Positions 1 to 9,421 of a stretch of DNA of 64,000 nucleotides are shown one piece after another (positions within the stretch are counted from its first letter, which is position 1; each line of letters starts with the position of its first letter). Source of the stretch: Marinobacter sp050379415. GTDB taxonomy: Bacteria; Pseudomonadota; Gammaproteobacteria; Pseudomonadales; Oleiphilaceae. The notes under the pieces were generated by a model. It did not search any database and was not told the DNA's origin. It saw only the letters and a list, made by a program, of their open reading frames with translations. The stretch spans positions 62,001 to 126,000 of the forward strand of contig NZ_JBNRLS010000005.1 of assembly GCF_050379415.1 (NCBI RefSeq), given 5' to 3'. The translations under genes were made by a program, and so were the position numbers.

Positions 1-796
1 GCAGCGCATCATAGACGCCCGGCAGGTCCTCGCCCGGGAAACCGCCCTTCATGTAGGTGTAGGTACCCATACCCATAAACACCGCATCGTATTCGTCAAT
101 GATGTCCTTGAGCTGCACGTCCTTGCCCACTTCGGTAGCCAGACGGAATTCCACACCCATTTCCTCGAATACTTCGCGCCGGCGGGACATCACGGACTTT
201 TCCAGCTTGAATTCGGGGATACCGAAGGTCAGCAGGCCGCCAATTTCCGGGTACCGGTCGAACACTACCGGCTTGACGCCATTACGGACCAGAATGTCGG
301 CACAGCCCAGGCCGGCAGGACCGGCACCGATCACCGCAACCTTCTTGTCGGTCCACTTCACCCGGGACATATCGGGCTTCCAGCCCAGGGCAAAGGCGGT
401 ATCGGTGATGTACTTCTCCACGGAACCGATGGTCACCGCACCAAAGCCGTCATTGAGGGTACAGGCCCCCTCACACAGGCGGTCCTGCGGGCACACGCGA
501 CCACACACTTCCGGCAGGGAGTTGGTCTGATGGCACAACTCCACCGCCCTCATGATGTTGCCCTCGGAAACCAGCTTCAGCCAGTTGGGGATGTAGTTGT
601 GTACCGGGCACTTCCATTCACAGTAGGGGTTGCCGCACTCCAGACAGCGATGGGCCTGGGTCGCGGCATTATCTGAGGTGAACGGATGGTAGATTTCACC
701 AAATTCTTTCTTCCGCTTACTGGCCGGAACCTTCTTGGGGTCGATCCGCCCAACTTCGACAAACTGGAAGTCGTTACTCAGTCGTTCTTTCATCAT
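1..796 (-). CDS. gltD: Glutamate synthase (NADPH) small subunit, 3' part outside window
   Basis: This is the beta subunit of glutamate synthase, which takes electrons from NADPH through FAD and Fe-S centres and passes them to GltB for 2-oxoglutarate plus glutamine to two glutamates. About 265 N-terminal residues are visible; the C-terminus runs off the window. Two cysteine clusters are seen (Cys51, 54, 59, 63 and Cys98, 102, 108, 112), as in the family's 4Fe-4S region. An FAD-binding GAGPAG motif follows near residues 157-162. Two adjacent ATG codons (796 and 793) could start it; no strong ribosome site separates them. It lies 75 bases downstream of gltB on the same strand, so the two are probably co-transcribed. 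Confidence 0.95.
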   Translation of the reverse strand, partial: MMKERLSNDFQFVEVGRIDPKKVPASKRKKEFGEIYHPFTSDNAATQAHRCLECGNPYCEWKCPVHNYIPNWLKLVSEGNIMRAVELCHQTNSLPEVCGRVCPQDRLCEGACTLNDGFGAVTIGSVEKYITDTAFALGWKPDMSRVKWTDKKVAVIGAGPAGLGCADILVRNGVKPVVFDRYPEIGGLLTFGIPEFKLEKSVMSRRREVFEEMGVEFRLATEVGKDVQLKDIIDEYDAVFMGMGTYTYMKGGFPGEDLPGVYDAL

Positions 797-871
797 GATG
801 CTCTCATCAGCTCAATTTCGACCGGGGCGCCGGACCCGCCGCGCGCCCCCAAACCTCTTCGAACCGGGCGC

Positions 872-3800
872 TTATTCCGGACGTGCCCGGGTGCTGGCCA
901 ACAGGCTGCGCAAACTCGCCGCCTTGGGCTTGACCAGCCAGAAACGGCCGATGTAGTCGTCGAAATTCTCAAGAATGTGCTCCGCCCACTCACTGCCGGT
1001 CTCCGCGATATGCTCACGGATGACGCCGCGCAGGTGGTTGCGGTAGGACTCCATGTCCTCGCTGGAAATACGCTGGATTTCTACCAGTTCGTGGTTGTAT
1101 TTGTCCACGAAGGTGTTGTGCTGGTCCAGTACGTAGGCAAAGCCACCGGTCATACCGGCACCGAAGTTATGTCCGGTGTTACCCAGCACGGTCACCAGGC
1201 CGCCCGTCATGTATTCACAGCAGTGATCACCGGCGCCCTCGACCACAGCATGGGCACCCGAGTTACGGACGGCGAAACGCTCACCGGCGGTACCCGCTGC
1301 GAACAGCTTGCCTCCGGTGGCACCGTACAGGCAAGTGTTGCCCATGATGGAGGTTTCCTGGCTCTTGAAGCCGCTGTTACGGGGCGGCTTGATGACCAGC
1401 TTGCCACCGGTCATGCCCTTGCCCACGTAATCGTTGGCATCACCCTCAAGGATCAGGTTCAGGCCGCCGACGTTCCAGACACCGAAGCTCTGGCCAGCGG
1501 TACCGGTGAGATCCAGGGTAATCGGGGCATCCACCATGCCCTGGTTCCCGTGCCGCTCGGCAATCTCGCCGGACAGCCGGGCACCGATGGACCGGTCACA
1601 ATTGGTGACCTTGTAGGACCAGGCACCACCGGATTTGTTCTCGATGGCTGTCGCCGTGTCCTTGACCATCTGCTCAGCCAGGGTACCGCGGTCGAAAGGC
1701 TCGTTCCGCTCCACCTGACAGGTCTGGGGTTTGTCCGCCGGAATGCTGTCATTCTCCAGCAGTCGGGTCAGGTCCAGCTTCTTCTGGCGCTCGGTGTCTC
1801 CCGGCAGACGTTCCAGCAGGTCCACACGTCCCACCAGCTCTTCCAGGTTGCGGACACCCAGCCTGGCCATCCATTCCCGGGTTTCTTCCGCCACAAAACG
1901 GAAGAAGTTCATCGCCATTTCCACCGTGCCCTTGAAGTGCTCTTCACGCAGATGGTCATTCTGGGTGGCGACACCGGTGGCACAGTTATTCAGGTGACAG
2001 ATTCGCAGGTACTTGCAACCCAACGCCACCATCGGCGTGGTACCAAAGCCGAAACTCTCGGCACCTAGGATGGCACCCTTGACTACATCCAGACCGGTCT
2101 TGATACCGCCATCTGTCTGCAGGCGGATCTTGCCGCGCAGGTCATTGGCGCGCAGGGCCTGCTGGGTTTCGGTCAGGCCCAGCTCCCAGGGGGAGCCGGC
2201 ATAACGGATGGAGGTCAGCGGACTGGCTGCGGTACCGCCGTCGTAACCGGACACCGTGATGAGGTCGGCATAGGCCTTGGCCACACCTGCCGCGATGGTA
2301 CCGACGCCGGGCTCGGACACCAGTTTCACGGAAACCAGTGCCTGCGGATTGACCTGTTTGAGGTCAAAGATAAGCTGCGCCAGGTCCTCGATGGAGTAGA
2401 TGTCGTGGTGCGGCGGCGGCGAGATCAGGGTTACGCCGGGCACGGAATAACGCAGGCGGGCAATCAGGTCGTTGACCTTCCCGCCCGGAAGCTGGCCGCC
2501 CTCACCGGGCTTGGCCCCCTGAGCCACCTTGATCTGCATGACATCGGCACTGCGCAGGTACTCGGCGGTTACACCAAAGCGACCAGACGCCACCTGTTTG
2601 ATCTTGGAACGCTTCTCGGTGCCGTAACGGGCCGGATCTTCACCACCCTCACCGGAGTTGGAACGCCCACCCAGAGTGTTCATGGCCACCGCCAGGGCTT
2701 CATGCGCTTCCGGAGAGAGAGCCCCGAGGGACATCGCCGCGGAATCGAAGCGCGGGAAGATGTTCTCCACCGGCTCAACCTCGGCAATATCAATCGGCTT
2801 GAGATCCTTGCGGAAAGCCAGCAGATCCCTGAGGGTTGCCACCGGGCGTTCGTTAACCAGACCGGCATACTCCTTGTAGTGACCGTAATCACCACTGGTT
2901 ACCGCTTCCTGCAGCTTGCCGACCACATCCGGATTGAAGGCGTGGTATTCCTGGCCGTGAACATACTTGAGCAGGCCGCCCTGGGAAACCGGCTTGCGGG
3001 CCTTCCAGGCAACGGATGCCAGCTTTTCCTGGTCTTCCTGAAAGTCGATGAAGCCAGCACCCTGGATTCGGCTCGGTACACCCTTGAAGCACAGATCCAC
3101 GACGTCATCCGCCAGACCGATGGCCTCGAACAACTGGGCGCCACGATAGGACGTCATGGTTGAAATCCCCATCTTGGACAGGATCTTCAGCAGCCCCTTA
3201 TTGATGCCCTTGCGGTAGTTGTTCTTGGCATCGATCGGATCGATCAGCACTTCGCCGGTGCGAATCAGGTCGTTCAGCACCTGGTAGGACAGGTACGGAT
3301 AAACCGCCGTGGCGCCAAAACCGAACAGCACAGCAAAGTGATGCGGATCCCGCGCCCAACCGGTTTCAACAATGATGTTGGAATCACAACGCAGACCCTT
3401 GCTGACCAGGTGGTGATGGACGGCACCGGTCGCCATCAGAGCATTCACCGGCAACTCACCCTCTTTAAGGTCCTTGTCAGTCAGGATCAGCAGGACCTTG
3501 CCGTCACGCACCGCCTGCTCCGCGCGATCGCAAACATCGCGAACAGCCTGCTCCAGGCCCAGTTCCGGGCGGTAGCTCATGGGTATCCGCGCTACTTCGA
3601 AACCGGACCGGTCGTTATTGCTGATACGGAGGAACTTGGCCGGAGACAGTACCGGCGTGGTCAGAATGATCCGGTCCGCGTGCTCCGCGGTTTCCTCAAA
3701 GACATTCCGTTCCGCCCCGAGACAGGTCTCGAGGGACATGACGATGGATTCACGCAGGGGGTCGATCGGCGGGTTGGTCACCTGCGCGAACTTCTGGCGG

Positions 3801-5320
3801 AAATAGTCCGCCACGTGACGCACCTTGCTGGAGAGTACCGCCATGGGGGTGTCATCACCCATGGATCCCACAGCCTCCTGACCGTTTTCGGCCAGCGGGC
3901 GAAGCACCTGGTCGCGCTCCTCAAAGGAGATGTTGAACATCTTCTGGTGAACCAGGAGCTCGTCGGAATCCATCAGTTTGAATTCCGGGGTATCCTGGTT
4001 GAGGGTGGTTTCCACGCGAAGCGCATTTTCACGAAGCCAACGCTTGTATGGCTGCGCGGTCTTCAGGCGCTGGTCGATGTCCCTGGTGTGCAGTACCTCA
4101 CCGGATTCGGTATCGATCGCAAGCATCTGGCCCGGACCGACCCGTCCCTTGGCCACCACATCATCCGGCTCATAGCCGTAAGTGCCGATCTCGGAAGCCA
4201 GGGTGATGAAATCGTCCTTGGTAATGACCCAACGTGCCGGGCGCAGGCCGTTGCGGTCGAGCATGCAGACAGCATAGCGGCCGTCGGACATAACCAGACC
4301 CGCAGGACCGTCCCAGGGCTCCATGTGCATGGAGTTGTACTCGTAGAACGCCCGCAGCTCGGAATCCATGGTGTCGACATTCTGCCAGGCGGGCGGAATC
4401 ATCATGCGCACGGCCCGGAACAGATCAACGCCACCGGCCAGCAGCACCTCCAGCATATTGTCCATGCTGGAGGAGTCGGAACCGGTCAGGTTAACCAGTG
4501 GTTGCAGAGTCTGCAGATCGGGCAGGTCCGGCGAGCTGAACTTGGCAGCACGGGCAATGGCCCAGTTCCGGTTGCCGTCGATGGTGTTGATCTCACCGTT
4601 ATGGGCCAGGTAGCGGAATGGCTGTGCCAGCGGCCACCTGGGCATGGTGTTGGTCGAGAAACGCTGGTGGAAAACGCAGATGGCAGTCTGCAGGTCCGGA
4701 TCACCCAGGTCCTTATAAAAGTTCGCCAGATCCGCCGGCATCATCAGGCCCTTGTAGGCCAGGGTACGATGCGAAAGGCTGCAGATATAGAACTCGGCAT
4801 CATCAGCCATATCGCGCTCGGCATGGCGACGACCGATAAAAAGACTGATCGCAAACTCTTTCTCCGCCTTTCCAGCGGGAACCACGAAAACCTGCTCAAT
4901 TCGGGGCAGGCAATCCAGTGCCATGGGGCCCAGGCAGCTGTCATCAACCGGCACTTCCCGCCAGCCCATCACTTCCAGACCCTGCTCTGTCAGGCGCTTC
5001 TCAAGCGCCGCACGGCCGGCCGCCGCTTTGTTCTCATCCGGGTTCAGGAAAACCTGGCCCACGGCAAACAGGTCTCCCGGCTCCTTGCCGAAAGCTGCCT
5101 TGGCCGCTTTCTTCAGAAATGCATCGGGGCTCTGGATCAGGAGGCCACAACCATCGCCGGTCTTTCCGTCTGCAGCGATACCACCTCGGTGGGTCATGCA
5201 GGTCAGCGACTCGATGGCAGTTTGCAGCAACTTGTGGGAAGCCTCGCCCTTCATGTGGGCAATCAGACCGAATCCACAGTTGTCCCTGAATTCATCGGGG
5301 TGATACAAACCTGTCATCAT
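872..5320 (-). CDS. gltB: Glutamate synthase (NADPH) large subunit
   Basis: The 1482-residue alpha subunit carries the class II glutamine amidotransferase, central, FMN-binding synthase and GXGXG domains, and makes glutamate from glutamine and 2-oxoglutarate in ammonium assimilation. The N-terminus has a short leader ending before Cys15-Gly-Phe-Gly; in this family the leader is removed so that this cysteine becomes the N-terminal nucleophile. A cysteine triplet in CKYLRICHLNNC near residues 1100-1113 matches the 3Fe-4S ligands. Length equals the usual size of about 1480-1515 residues. It is first in an operon with gltD. A sigma-70-like promoter and an NtrC-like palindrome lie just upstream. 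Confidence 0.97.
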   Translation of the reverse strand: MMTGLYHPDEFRDNCGFGLIAHMKGEASHKLLQTAIESLTCMTHRGGIAADGKTGDGCGLLIQSPDAFLKKAAKAAFGKEPGDLFAVGQVFLNPDENKAAAGRAALEKRLTEQGLEVMGWREVPVDDSCLGPMALDCLPRIEQVFVVPAGKAEKEFAISLFIGRRHAERDMADDAEFYICSLSHRTLAYKGLMMPADLANFYKDLGDPDLQTAICVFHQRFSTNTMPRWPLAQPFRYLAHNGEINTIDGNRNWAIARAAKFSSPDLPDLQTLQPLVNLTGSDSSSMDNMLEVLLAGGVDLFRAVRMMIPPAWQNVDTMDSELRAFYEYNSMHMEPWDGPAGLVMSDGRYAVCMLDRNGLRPARWVITKDDFITLASEIGTYGYEPDDVVAKGRVGPGQMLAIDTESGEVLHTRDIDQRLKTAQPYKRWLRENALRVETTLNQDTPEFKLMDSDELLVHQKMFNISFEERDQVLRPLAENGQEAVGSMGDDTPMAVLSSKVRHVADYFRQKFAQVTNPPIDPLRESIVMSLETCLGAERNVFEETAEHADRIILTTPVLSPAKFLRISNNDRSGFEVARIPMSYRPELGLEQAVRDVCDRAEQAVRDGKVLLILTDKDLKEGELPVNALMATGAVHHHLVSKGLRCDSNIIVETGWARDPHHFAVLFGFGATAVYPYLSYQVLNDLIRTGEVLIDPIDAKNNYRKGINKGLLKILSKMGISTMTSYRGAQLFEAIGLADDVVDLCFKGVPSRIQGAGFIDFQEDQEKLASVAWKARKPVSQGGLLKYVHGQEYHAFNPDVVGKLQEAVTSGDYGHYKEYAGLVNERPVATLRDLLAFRKDLKPIDIAEVEPVENIFPRFDSAAMSLGALSPEAHEALAVAMNTLGGRSNSGEGGEDPARYGTEKRSKIKQVASGRFGVTAEYLRSADVMQIKVAQGAKPGEGGQLPGGKVNDLIARLRYSVPGVTLISPPPHHDIYSIEDLAQLIFDLKQVNPQALVSVKLVSEPGVGTIAAGVAKAYADLITVSGYDGGTAASPLTSIRYAGSPWELGLTETQQALRANDLRGKIRLQTDGGIKTGLDVVKGAILGAESFGFGTTPMVALGCKYLRICHLNNCATGVATQNDHLREEHFKGTVEMAMNFFRFVAEETREWMARLGVRNLEELVGRVDLLERLPGDTERQKKLDLTRLLENDSIPADKPQTCQVERNEPFDRGTLAEQMVKDTATAIENKSGGAWSYKVTNCDRSIGARLSGEIAERHGNQGMVDAPITLDLTGTAGQSFGVWNVGGLNLILEGDANDYVGKGMTGGKLVIKPPRNSGFKSQETSIMGNTCLYGATGGKLFAAGTAGERFAVRNSGAHAVVEGAGDHCCEYMTGGLVTVLGNTGHNFGAGMTGGFAYVLDQHNTFVDKYNHELVEIQRISSEDMESYRNHLRGVIREHIAETGSEWAEHILENFDDYIGRFWLVKPKAASLRSLLASTRARPE

Positions 5321-5363
5321 AAGCGTTCTCTCGCGTAGAAATGCTTTTCAATCAGAAACTTGC

Positions 5364-5378
5364 GCACCAAGATGGTGC
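5364..5378. promoter_or_regulatory. Putative NtrC-binding palindrome in the gltB leader
   Basis: GCACCAAGATGGTGC is a perfect 6-bp inverted repeat with a 3-bp spacer. It differs in one spacer base from the well-known enterobacterial glnA NtrC site GCACCAACATGGTGC. It lies 44 bases before the gltB start codon and about 27-41 bases downstream of the predicted transcription start. That position suits repression, or a second promoter not recognised here, better than classical sigma-54 activation; no convincing GG-N10-GC element was found beside it. Confidence 0.6.
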
Positions 5379-5412
5379 ATAAACGTACTGACACTGAAAA
5401 AAGGGGCCGGCT

Positions 5413-5441
5413 ATTTTACACACGTAGAAGTACGTATTCAA
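5413..5441 (-). promoter_or_regulatory. Sigma-70-type promoter of gltBD
   Basis: On the minus strand TTGAAT (5441-5436) and TAAAAT (5418-5413) are separated by exactly 17 bases. The predicted start of transcription is near 5405, giving a leader of about 85 bases that contains the NtrC-like palindrome. The call rests on hexamer match and spacing only. Confidence 0.6.
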
Positions 5442-5552
5442 ACCAGCCTAAAGTTTAGGGGAGAGCAGAGCCATTGCAATAGCGCAATAAGCTTTACTTG
5501 ATATGAATGATTTCGAGCTACAGGGCAATGCACCCTTCCAGACCTGGTCACG

Positions 5553-6641
5553 TCAGCCACAGAAGGCGTTGAGAGTCGCTGCCAGGCTTTCTTTCCGGGC
5601 ATCCGCTGTTACAAACGCATCACCGATACTGCGCAACAAAACCAGGCGGAGAGCGCCGTCCACATTTTTCTTGTCGACCGCCATCAGACGCATGAAGTCC
5701 TCCGGGGTCATAGCTTCCGGAGGCCTTTCCGGCAGCCCGGCGCGAAGGATGATATCGACTGCCCGACGATAGTCTTCACCGGAAATCATCCCCTCGCGGG
5801 CCGACAGATCTGCGGCCATAATCATGCCGGAGCCTACCGCCTCACCATGGAGCCAGGTTCCGTAACCGGCAAATGTCTCGATGGCATGACCAAAAGTATG
5901 TCCCAGGTTGAGAATGGCCCGCAGCCCCCCTTCCCTCTCATCAAGAGCCACGACCTCGGCCTTGCAGGCGCAGGACCGATAGATGGCCTCGGCCAGCACG
6001 TCTGCCTCCAGACCTACCAGGGCATCCATATGGTTTTCCAGCCAGCCCAGAAACTCCGCGTCCCGGATGAGTCCGTACTTTATCACCTCTGCCAGCCCGG
6101 CAGATACTTCCCGTGGCGGCAGGGTTTGCAGGGTATCGGTATCGATCAGAACCACCTGCGGCTGGTGGAAAGCACCGATCATATTCTTGCCCAGCGGGTG
6201 ATTGATCCCGGTCTTGCCGCCGACGGAGGAGTCCACCTGTGACAGCAGCGTGGTGGGCACCTGGATAAAGGGCACCCCTCTCTGGTAACAGGCCGCCGCG
6301 AAACCGGCCATATCCCCGATGACGCCTCCGCCCAGAGCCACCAGCGTAGTCTTCCGGCTATGTCGCTGCTCCAGCAGCGCATCGAAAATCCGGTTGAGGG
6401 TCTGCCAGTCCTTGAACCTCTCCCCGTCCGGAAGCACAACAGTGTCGACCTGCTTACCCGGGAAACTATTCCTTATCTTGTCCAGATACAGGGGAGCCAC
6501 GGTGTCATTGGTCACGATCATGACCTGGGAGCCGGCAACGTAAGGGGACAGATCGGTACTCCCCAACAGCCCCGAACCGATGAGGATCGGATAGCTTCGC
6601 TCACCCAGATCGACAGTGAGCTCACGGAATATCTCAGACAT
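5553..6641 (-). CDS. aroB: 3-dehydroquinate synthase
   Basis: The enzyme converts DAHP to 3-dehydroquinate, step two of the shikimate pathway, using NAD+ and a divalent metal in the cytoplasm. The 362-residue length is typical. The glycine-rich GGGVIGD motif (104-110) and the conserved block around PTTLLSQVDSSVGGKTG (129-145) are intact. The expected metal ligands fall at Glu184 (GLAEVIKYG), His248 (LNLGHTFGH) and His265 (LHGEAV). Its start overlaps the 3' end of aroK by eight bases, so aroK-aroB are translationally linked, the usual gammaproteobacterial order. Here it directly follows gltB with a 230-base gap; no DamX-like gene lies between. Confidence 0.97.
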   Translation of the reverse strand: MSEIFRELTVDLGERSYPILIGSGLLGSTDLSPYVAGSQVMIVTNDTVAPLYLDKIRNSFPGKQVDTVVLPDGERFKDWQTLNRIFDALLEQRHSRKTTLVALGGGVIGDMAGFAAACYQRGVPFIQVPTTLLSQVDSSVGGKTGINHPLGKNMIGAFHQPQVVLIDTDTLQTLPPREVSAGLAEVIKYGLIRDAEFLGWLENHMDALVGLEADVLAEAIYRSCACKAEVVALDEREGGLRAILNLGHTFGHAIETFAGYGTWLHGEAVGSGMIMAADLSAREGMISGEDYRRAVDIILRAGLPERPPEAMTPEDFMRLMAVDKKNVDGALRLVLLRSIGDAFVTADARKESLAATLNAFCG

Positions 6642-7200
6642 GGTTGCGACCTTCCTTACGCACCTGGCGCCGGTGCCGTGGCGTTCTGGGGTTAATACGA
6701 TTGATCAGTTGCCGGACGACCAGGCGGGGGCTTTTGCGGTCGGTGTGCATGACAACGTCGGCCAGCTGCTGGTAAATCGGGTCCCGGATATCGAATAACT
6801 GGCGCAAAACCGCTTCGGGATCGTCATTTTGCAGAAGTGGCCGGTTCCTGTCCTTGCGCGTACGCTCCACCTGCTGATCGATGGACGTCCTCAAGTAGAC
6901 GACAATCGAATCTCGTTTCAGCAGGGGGTGATTCTCGGGGCGCATCACCGCCCCGCCGCCGGTAGCAAGCACAGTTTGAGGCTCAGCAGAAAGCTCTTCA
7001 AGCATGGCGGTCTCCCGCTGCCGGAAACCGTCCTCCCCTTCAACATCAAAAATCCACGGAATGTTGGCGCCGCACCGTTCTTCGATGATCCGGTCGGTAT
7101 CAAGAAAACGGTAGCCCAGCTCCCGGGCCAACATGCGACCGATGGTACTTTTGCCGGCGCCCATGGGGCCAACCAGAACAATGCGTTTGGGCAAAGACAT
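6634..7200 (-). CDS. aroK: Shikimate kinase
   Basis: The enzyme phosphorylates shikimate with ATP to shikimate 3-phosphate. The protein has 188 residues. A Walker A loop GPMGAGKST spans 11-19, shikimate-contacting Asp34/Asp36 sit in LDTDR, Arg60 follows, and the GGG motif is at 81-83, all as in AroK. The C-terminal tail after about residue 170 is basic (PRTPRHRRQVRKEGR) and slightly longer than usual. It is separated from the upstream pil operon by an intrinsic terminator, so it probably has its own promoter or is reached by read-through. Confidence 0.95.
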   Translation of the reverse strand: MSLPKRIVLVGPMGAGKSTIGRMLARELGYRFLDTDRIIEERCGANIPWIFDVEGEDGFRQRETAMLEELSAEPQTVLATGGGAVMRPENHPLLKRDSIVVYLRTSIDQQVERTRKDRNRPLLQNDDPEAVLRQLFDIRDPIYQQLADVVMHTDRKSPRLVVRQLINRINPRTPRHRRQVRKEGRNHV

Positions 7201-7240
7201 AACTTCCGCTCAACAGGTTTCAGGCGGGTGAGAATATCAC

Positions 7241-7272
7241 AAAAAAAGCCGCCGGTTTTACGCGGCGGCTTT
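7241..7272 (-). terminator. Intrinsic terminator of the pilMNOPQ operon
   Basis: Arms AAAGCCGCCG (7245-7254) and CGGCGGCTTT (7263-7272) form a 10-bp stem with an 8-base loop. Read on the minus strand the hairpin is followed by a run of seven T. It sits 17 bases after the pilQ stop codon. Confidence 0.85.
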
Positions 7273-7289
7273 CGACTTCGGCAGGACGA

Positions 7290-9410
7290 TTAGCGAAGCA
7301 AATCGTTCTTGATGATTTTCGGTGTGATGAAAATCAACAGCTCGCTGCGCTCGTCGATGTGCTCGGTCCGCTTGAACAGACGCCCCAGGTAGGGAATGTC
7401 GCCAAGGAACGGGGTCTTGGTCACCTGGGTAGCCACTTCGGACTGGAAGATGCCACCGAGAACCACTGTTTCACCGTTACCGACGAGCACCTGCGTGGTG
7501 ACTTCGTTGGTGTTGATGGACGGGATACCGGCAGTCACCTCGCCACGGGAGTCCTGATTCACCACCAGATCCATGATGATCTTGTCATCCGGGGTTATCT
7601 GCGGCGTTACCTCGAGGGACAACACCGCTTCCTTGAAGGATACTGAGGTGGCGCCGCTGGAAGAGGCCTCCTGGTAGGGAATTTCCTCACCAGACTTGAT
7701 GGACGCGGTCTGACGATCGGCCGTCACCACGCGCGGCTGGGATACCACCTCGGCCTGACCATCGCTTTCCAGGGCAGACAACTCCAGGTCCACCAGGAAG
7801 TCGTCGCTGCCCCAGCCAATGGCAAAAGAGGAAGCGCCCTCACCGGTCACACCCAGATCCACGGCCAACGCGCCCGGGAAGGTGATGGTGCTGTCAGTCC
7901 CGGAGGCGGCATCACGAGCCTCCTGCAGGGTACCCTGGGAGCCACCGACGGTGAACACGTTGTCGCCGCTCACATCGTAGGCTGCGCCCCCCCAGCGAAT
8001 GCCGAGATTTTCCGCCACGTTGGTCTGGGCGCGAACAATCCGCGCTTCAATGGAAACCTGACGTACCGGCACGTCCCACGTGGACACCAGACGGCGAATT
8101 TCCTCAAGTTTCTCGGAAGTTTCACGCACGCTGATGGTATTCGTGCGCACATCCGAGGATACGAAACCGCGGTCGGAGATCAGCTCTTCGTCGGCCTTGA
8201 TCAGCTCAACGATGTCGCCCGCCTTGGCGTAGTTGACCTGGATGATGTCGAGACGAACCGGTGCCAGCTCGGCAATCTGCTTGGTGGTTTCAAGTTCCAG
8301 CTTCTCACGGGCAGCGATTTCGTCGGCCGGAGCAACCAGCAGGACGTTACCGATCTGCCGCTTGTCCAGGCCCTTGGTCTTCAGAATCAGATCCAGAGCC
8401 TGATCCCAGGGTACATTCTGGAGGCGCAGGGTGATGCTGCCACTGACGGTGTCACTCGCAACCAGATTCAGGCCGGTGAAATCGGCAATCAACTGAAGTA
8501 CCGAACGCACCTCGATGTCCTGGAAGTTCAGGGACAGCTTTTCACCGGTGTACGGGAATTTCTCTTCACGACGGGCTTCAGCCTCCTGCTCGGTGAGCTT
8601 TTCCACACTTACCGTGAACTCGCTGCCGGACTGATAGGCGATGTAGTCGTAATTGCCTTCAGGACGAATTTCGACCACGGCGCTGCCATCTTCAGTGTAG
8701 GTGTCGATCCGGGTTACCGGGGTCGCGAAATCGGTAACATCCAGACGACGGCGCAGGTTCTCGGGAACCAAAAGCTCAGGCATGGTCAGACGGATCCGGC
8801 CACCGAGTTCGGAAAGATCAACCGGAGTGCTGCTGGAACCGAGATCGATGATGACACGGCCCTCGCCATCCTTGCCACGGCGGAAGTCCACGCCGGCAAG
8901 CGTGTTGGGAGCGGTACGCGAGGAAGTGGTGGCCGGAGCCGCTGACCCACTGGTGCCAGTCGATGCCTGCGCCGAGCCTTCACCACCAATGGTCATGACC
9001 AGGGAGTTGTCCTGGCGAACCGTGTTGTAGGGAACCAGCTCCACGAGATTGAAAATCAGGCGTGTGCGATCGGGAGTTTCCACAACCGTCATGCTCTGGG
9101 CGTTACCGCCGCCCAGCGGGATGCTCCGGCTGTCCAGACCACTGGTGGTATCACGAAGATCCACGGCGATGCGGGCCGGGCGCTCAATGGTGTAGCCGGA
9201 AGGCTCAGGCGGTTGCCCGTCAAACTGGAGCGTTACCTCCAGGCGCTCTCCCGGCAGCGAGGAAAACGACACGTCCTCCAGCGTGACCGCATTGGCCAGG
9301 CCGGAGAACAACCCCAAAGCAATCACGCTGACGTATACATTGAGTTTTTTGAACATCGCTAGCCTCGACCCCAAACCTTTTTGTTCGTGCATGTTTCTTT
9401 CAAATTTCAT
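7290..9410 (-). CDS. pilQ: Type IV pilus secretin PilQ
   Basis: This outer-membrane secretin forms the gated pore through which the type IV pilus passes. The start at 9410 (MKFERNMHEQ) is chosen because AAGGAG lies seven bases before it; this gives 706 residues. A later ATG at 9356 (MFKKLN) would give a more standard signal peptide. A hydrophobic stretch at about 24-39 ends in ANA, a likely signal peptidase I site at 41. N-terminal AMIN-type domains precede a secretin/TonB short N-terminal domain, N-domain repeats and the C-terminal secretin domain with its VVLGGIFQSE-type block. It is the last gene of pilMNOPQ. Confidence 0.96.
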   Translation of the reverse strand: MKFERNMHEQKGLGSRLAMFKKLNVYVSVIALGLFSGLANAVTLEDVSFSSLPGERLEVTLQFDGQPPEPSGYTIERPARIAVDLRDTTSGLDSRSIPLGGGNAQSMTVVETPDRTRLIFNLVELVPYNTVRQDNSLVMTIGGEGSAQASTGTSGSAAPATTSSRTAPNTLAGVDFRRGKDGEGRVIIDLGSSSTPVDLSELGGRIRLTMPELLVPENLRRRLDVTDFATPVTRIDTYTEDGSAVVEIRPEGNYDYIAYQSGSEFTVSVEKLTEQEAEARREEKFPYTGEKLSLNFQDIEVRSVLQLIADFTGLNLVASDTVSGSITLRLQNVPWDQALDLILKTKGLDKRQIGNVLLVAPADEIAAREKLELETTKQIAELAPVRLDIIQVNYAKAGDIVELIKADEELISDRGFVSSDVRTNTISVRETSEKLEEIRRLVSTWDVPVRQVSIEARIVRAQTNVAENLGIRWGGAAYDVSGDNVFTVGGSQGTLQEARDAASGTDSTITFPGALAVDLGVTGEGASSFAIGWGSDDFLVDLELSALESDGQAEVVSQPRVVTADRQTASIKSGEEIPYQEASSSGATSVSFKEAVLSLEVTPQITPDDKIIMDLVVNQDSRGEVTAGIPSINTNEVTTQVLVGNGETVVLGGIFQSEVATQVTKTPFLGDIPYLGRLFKRTEHIDERSELLIFITPKIIKNDLLR

Positions 9411-9421
9411 TGTGCCGCTCC

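Noticed and set aside
686..2068. Open frame of about 460 codons on the plus strand
   Set aside because: Antisense to the gltB 3' end and the gltD start; composition typical of a shadow frame.
3338..5338. Open frame of about 666 codons on the plus strand
   Set aside because: Fully antisense to gltB, with no recognisable domain and an N-terminus without a ribosome site. GC-rich DNA gives such shadow frames opposite real genes.
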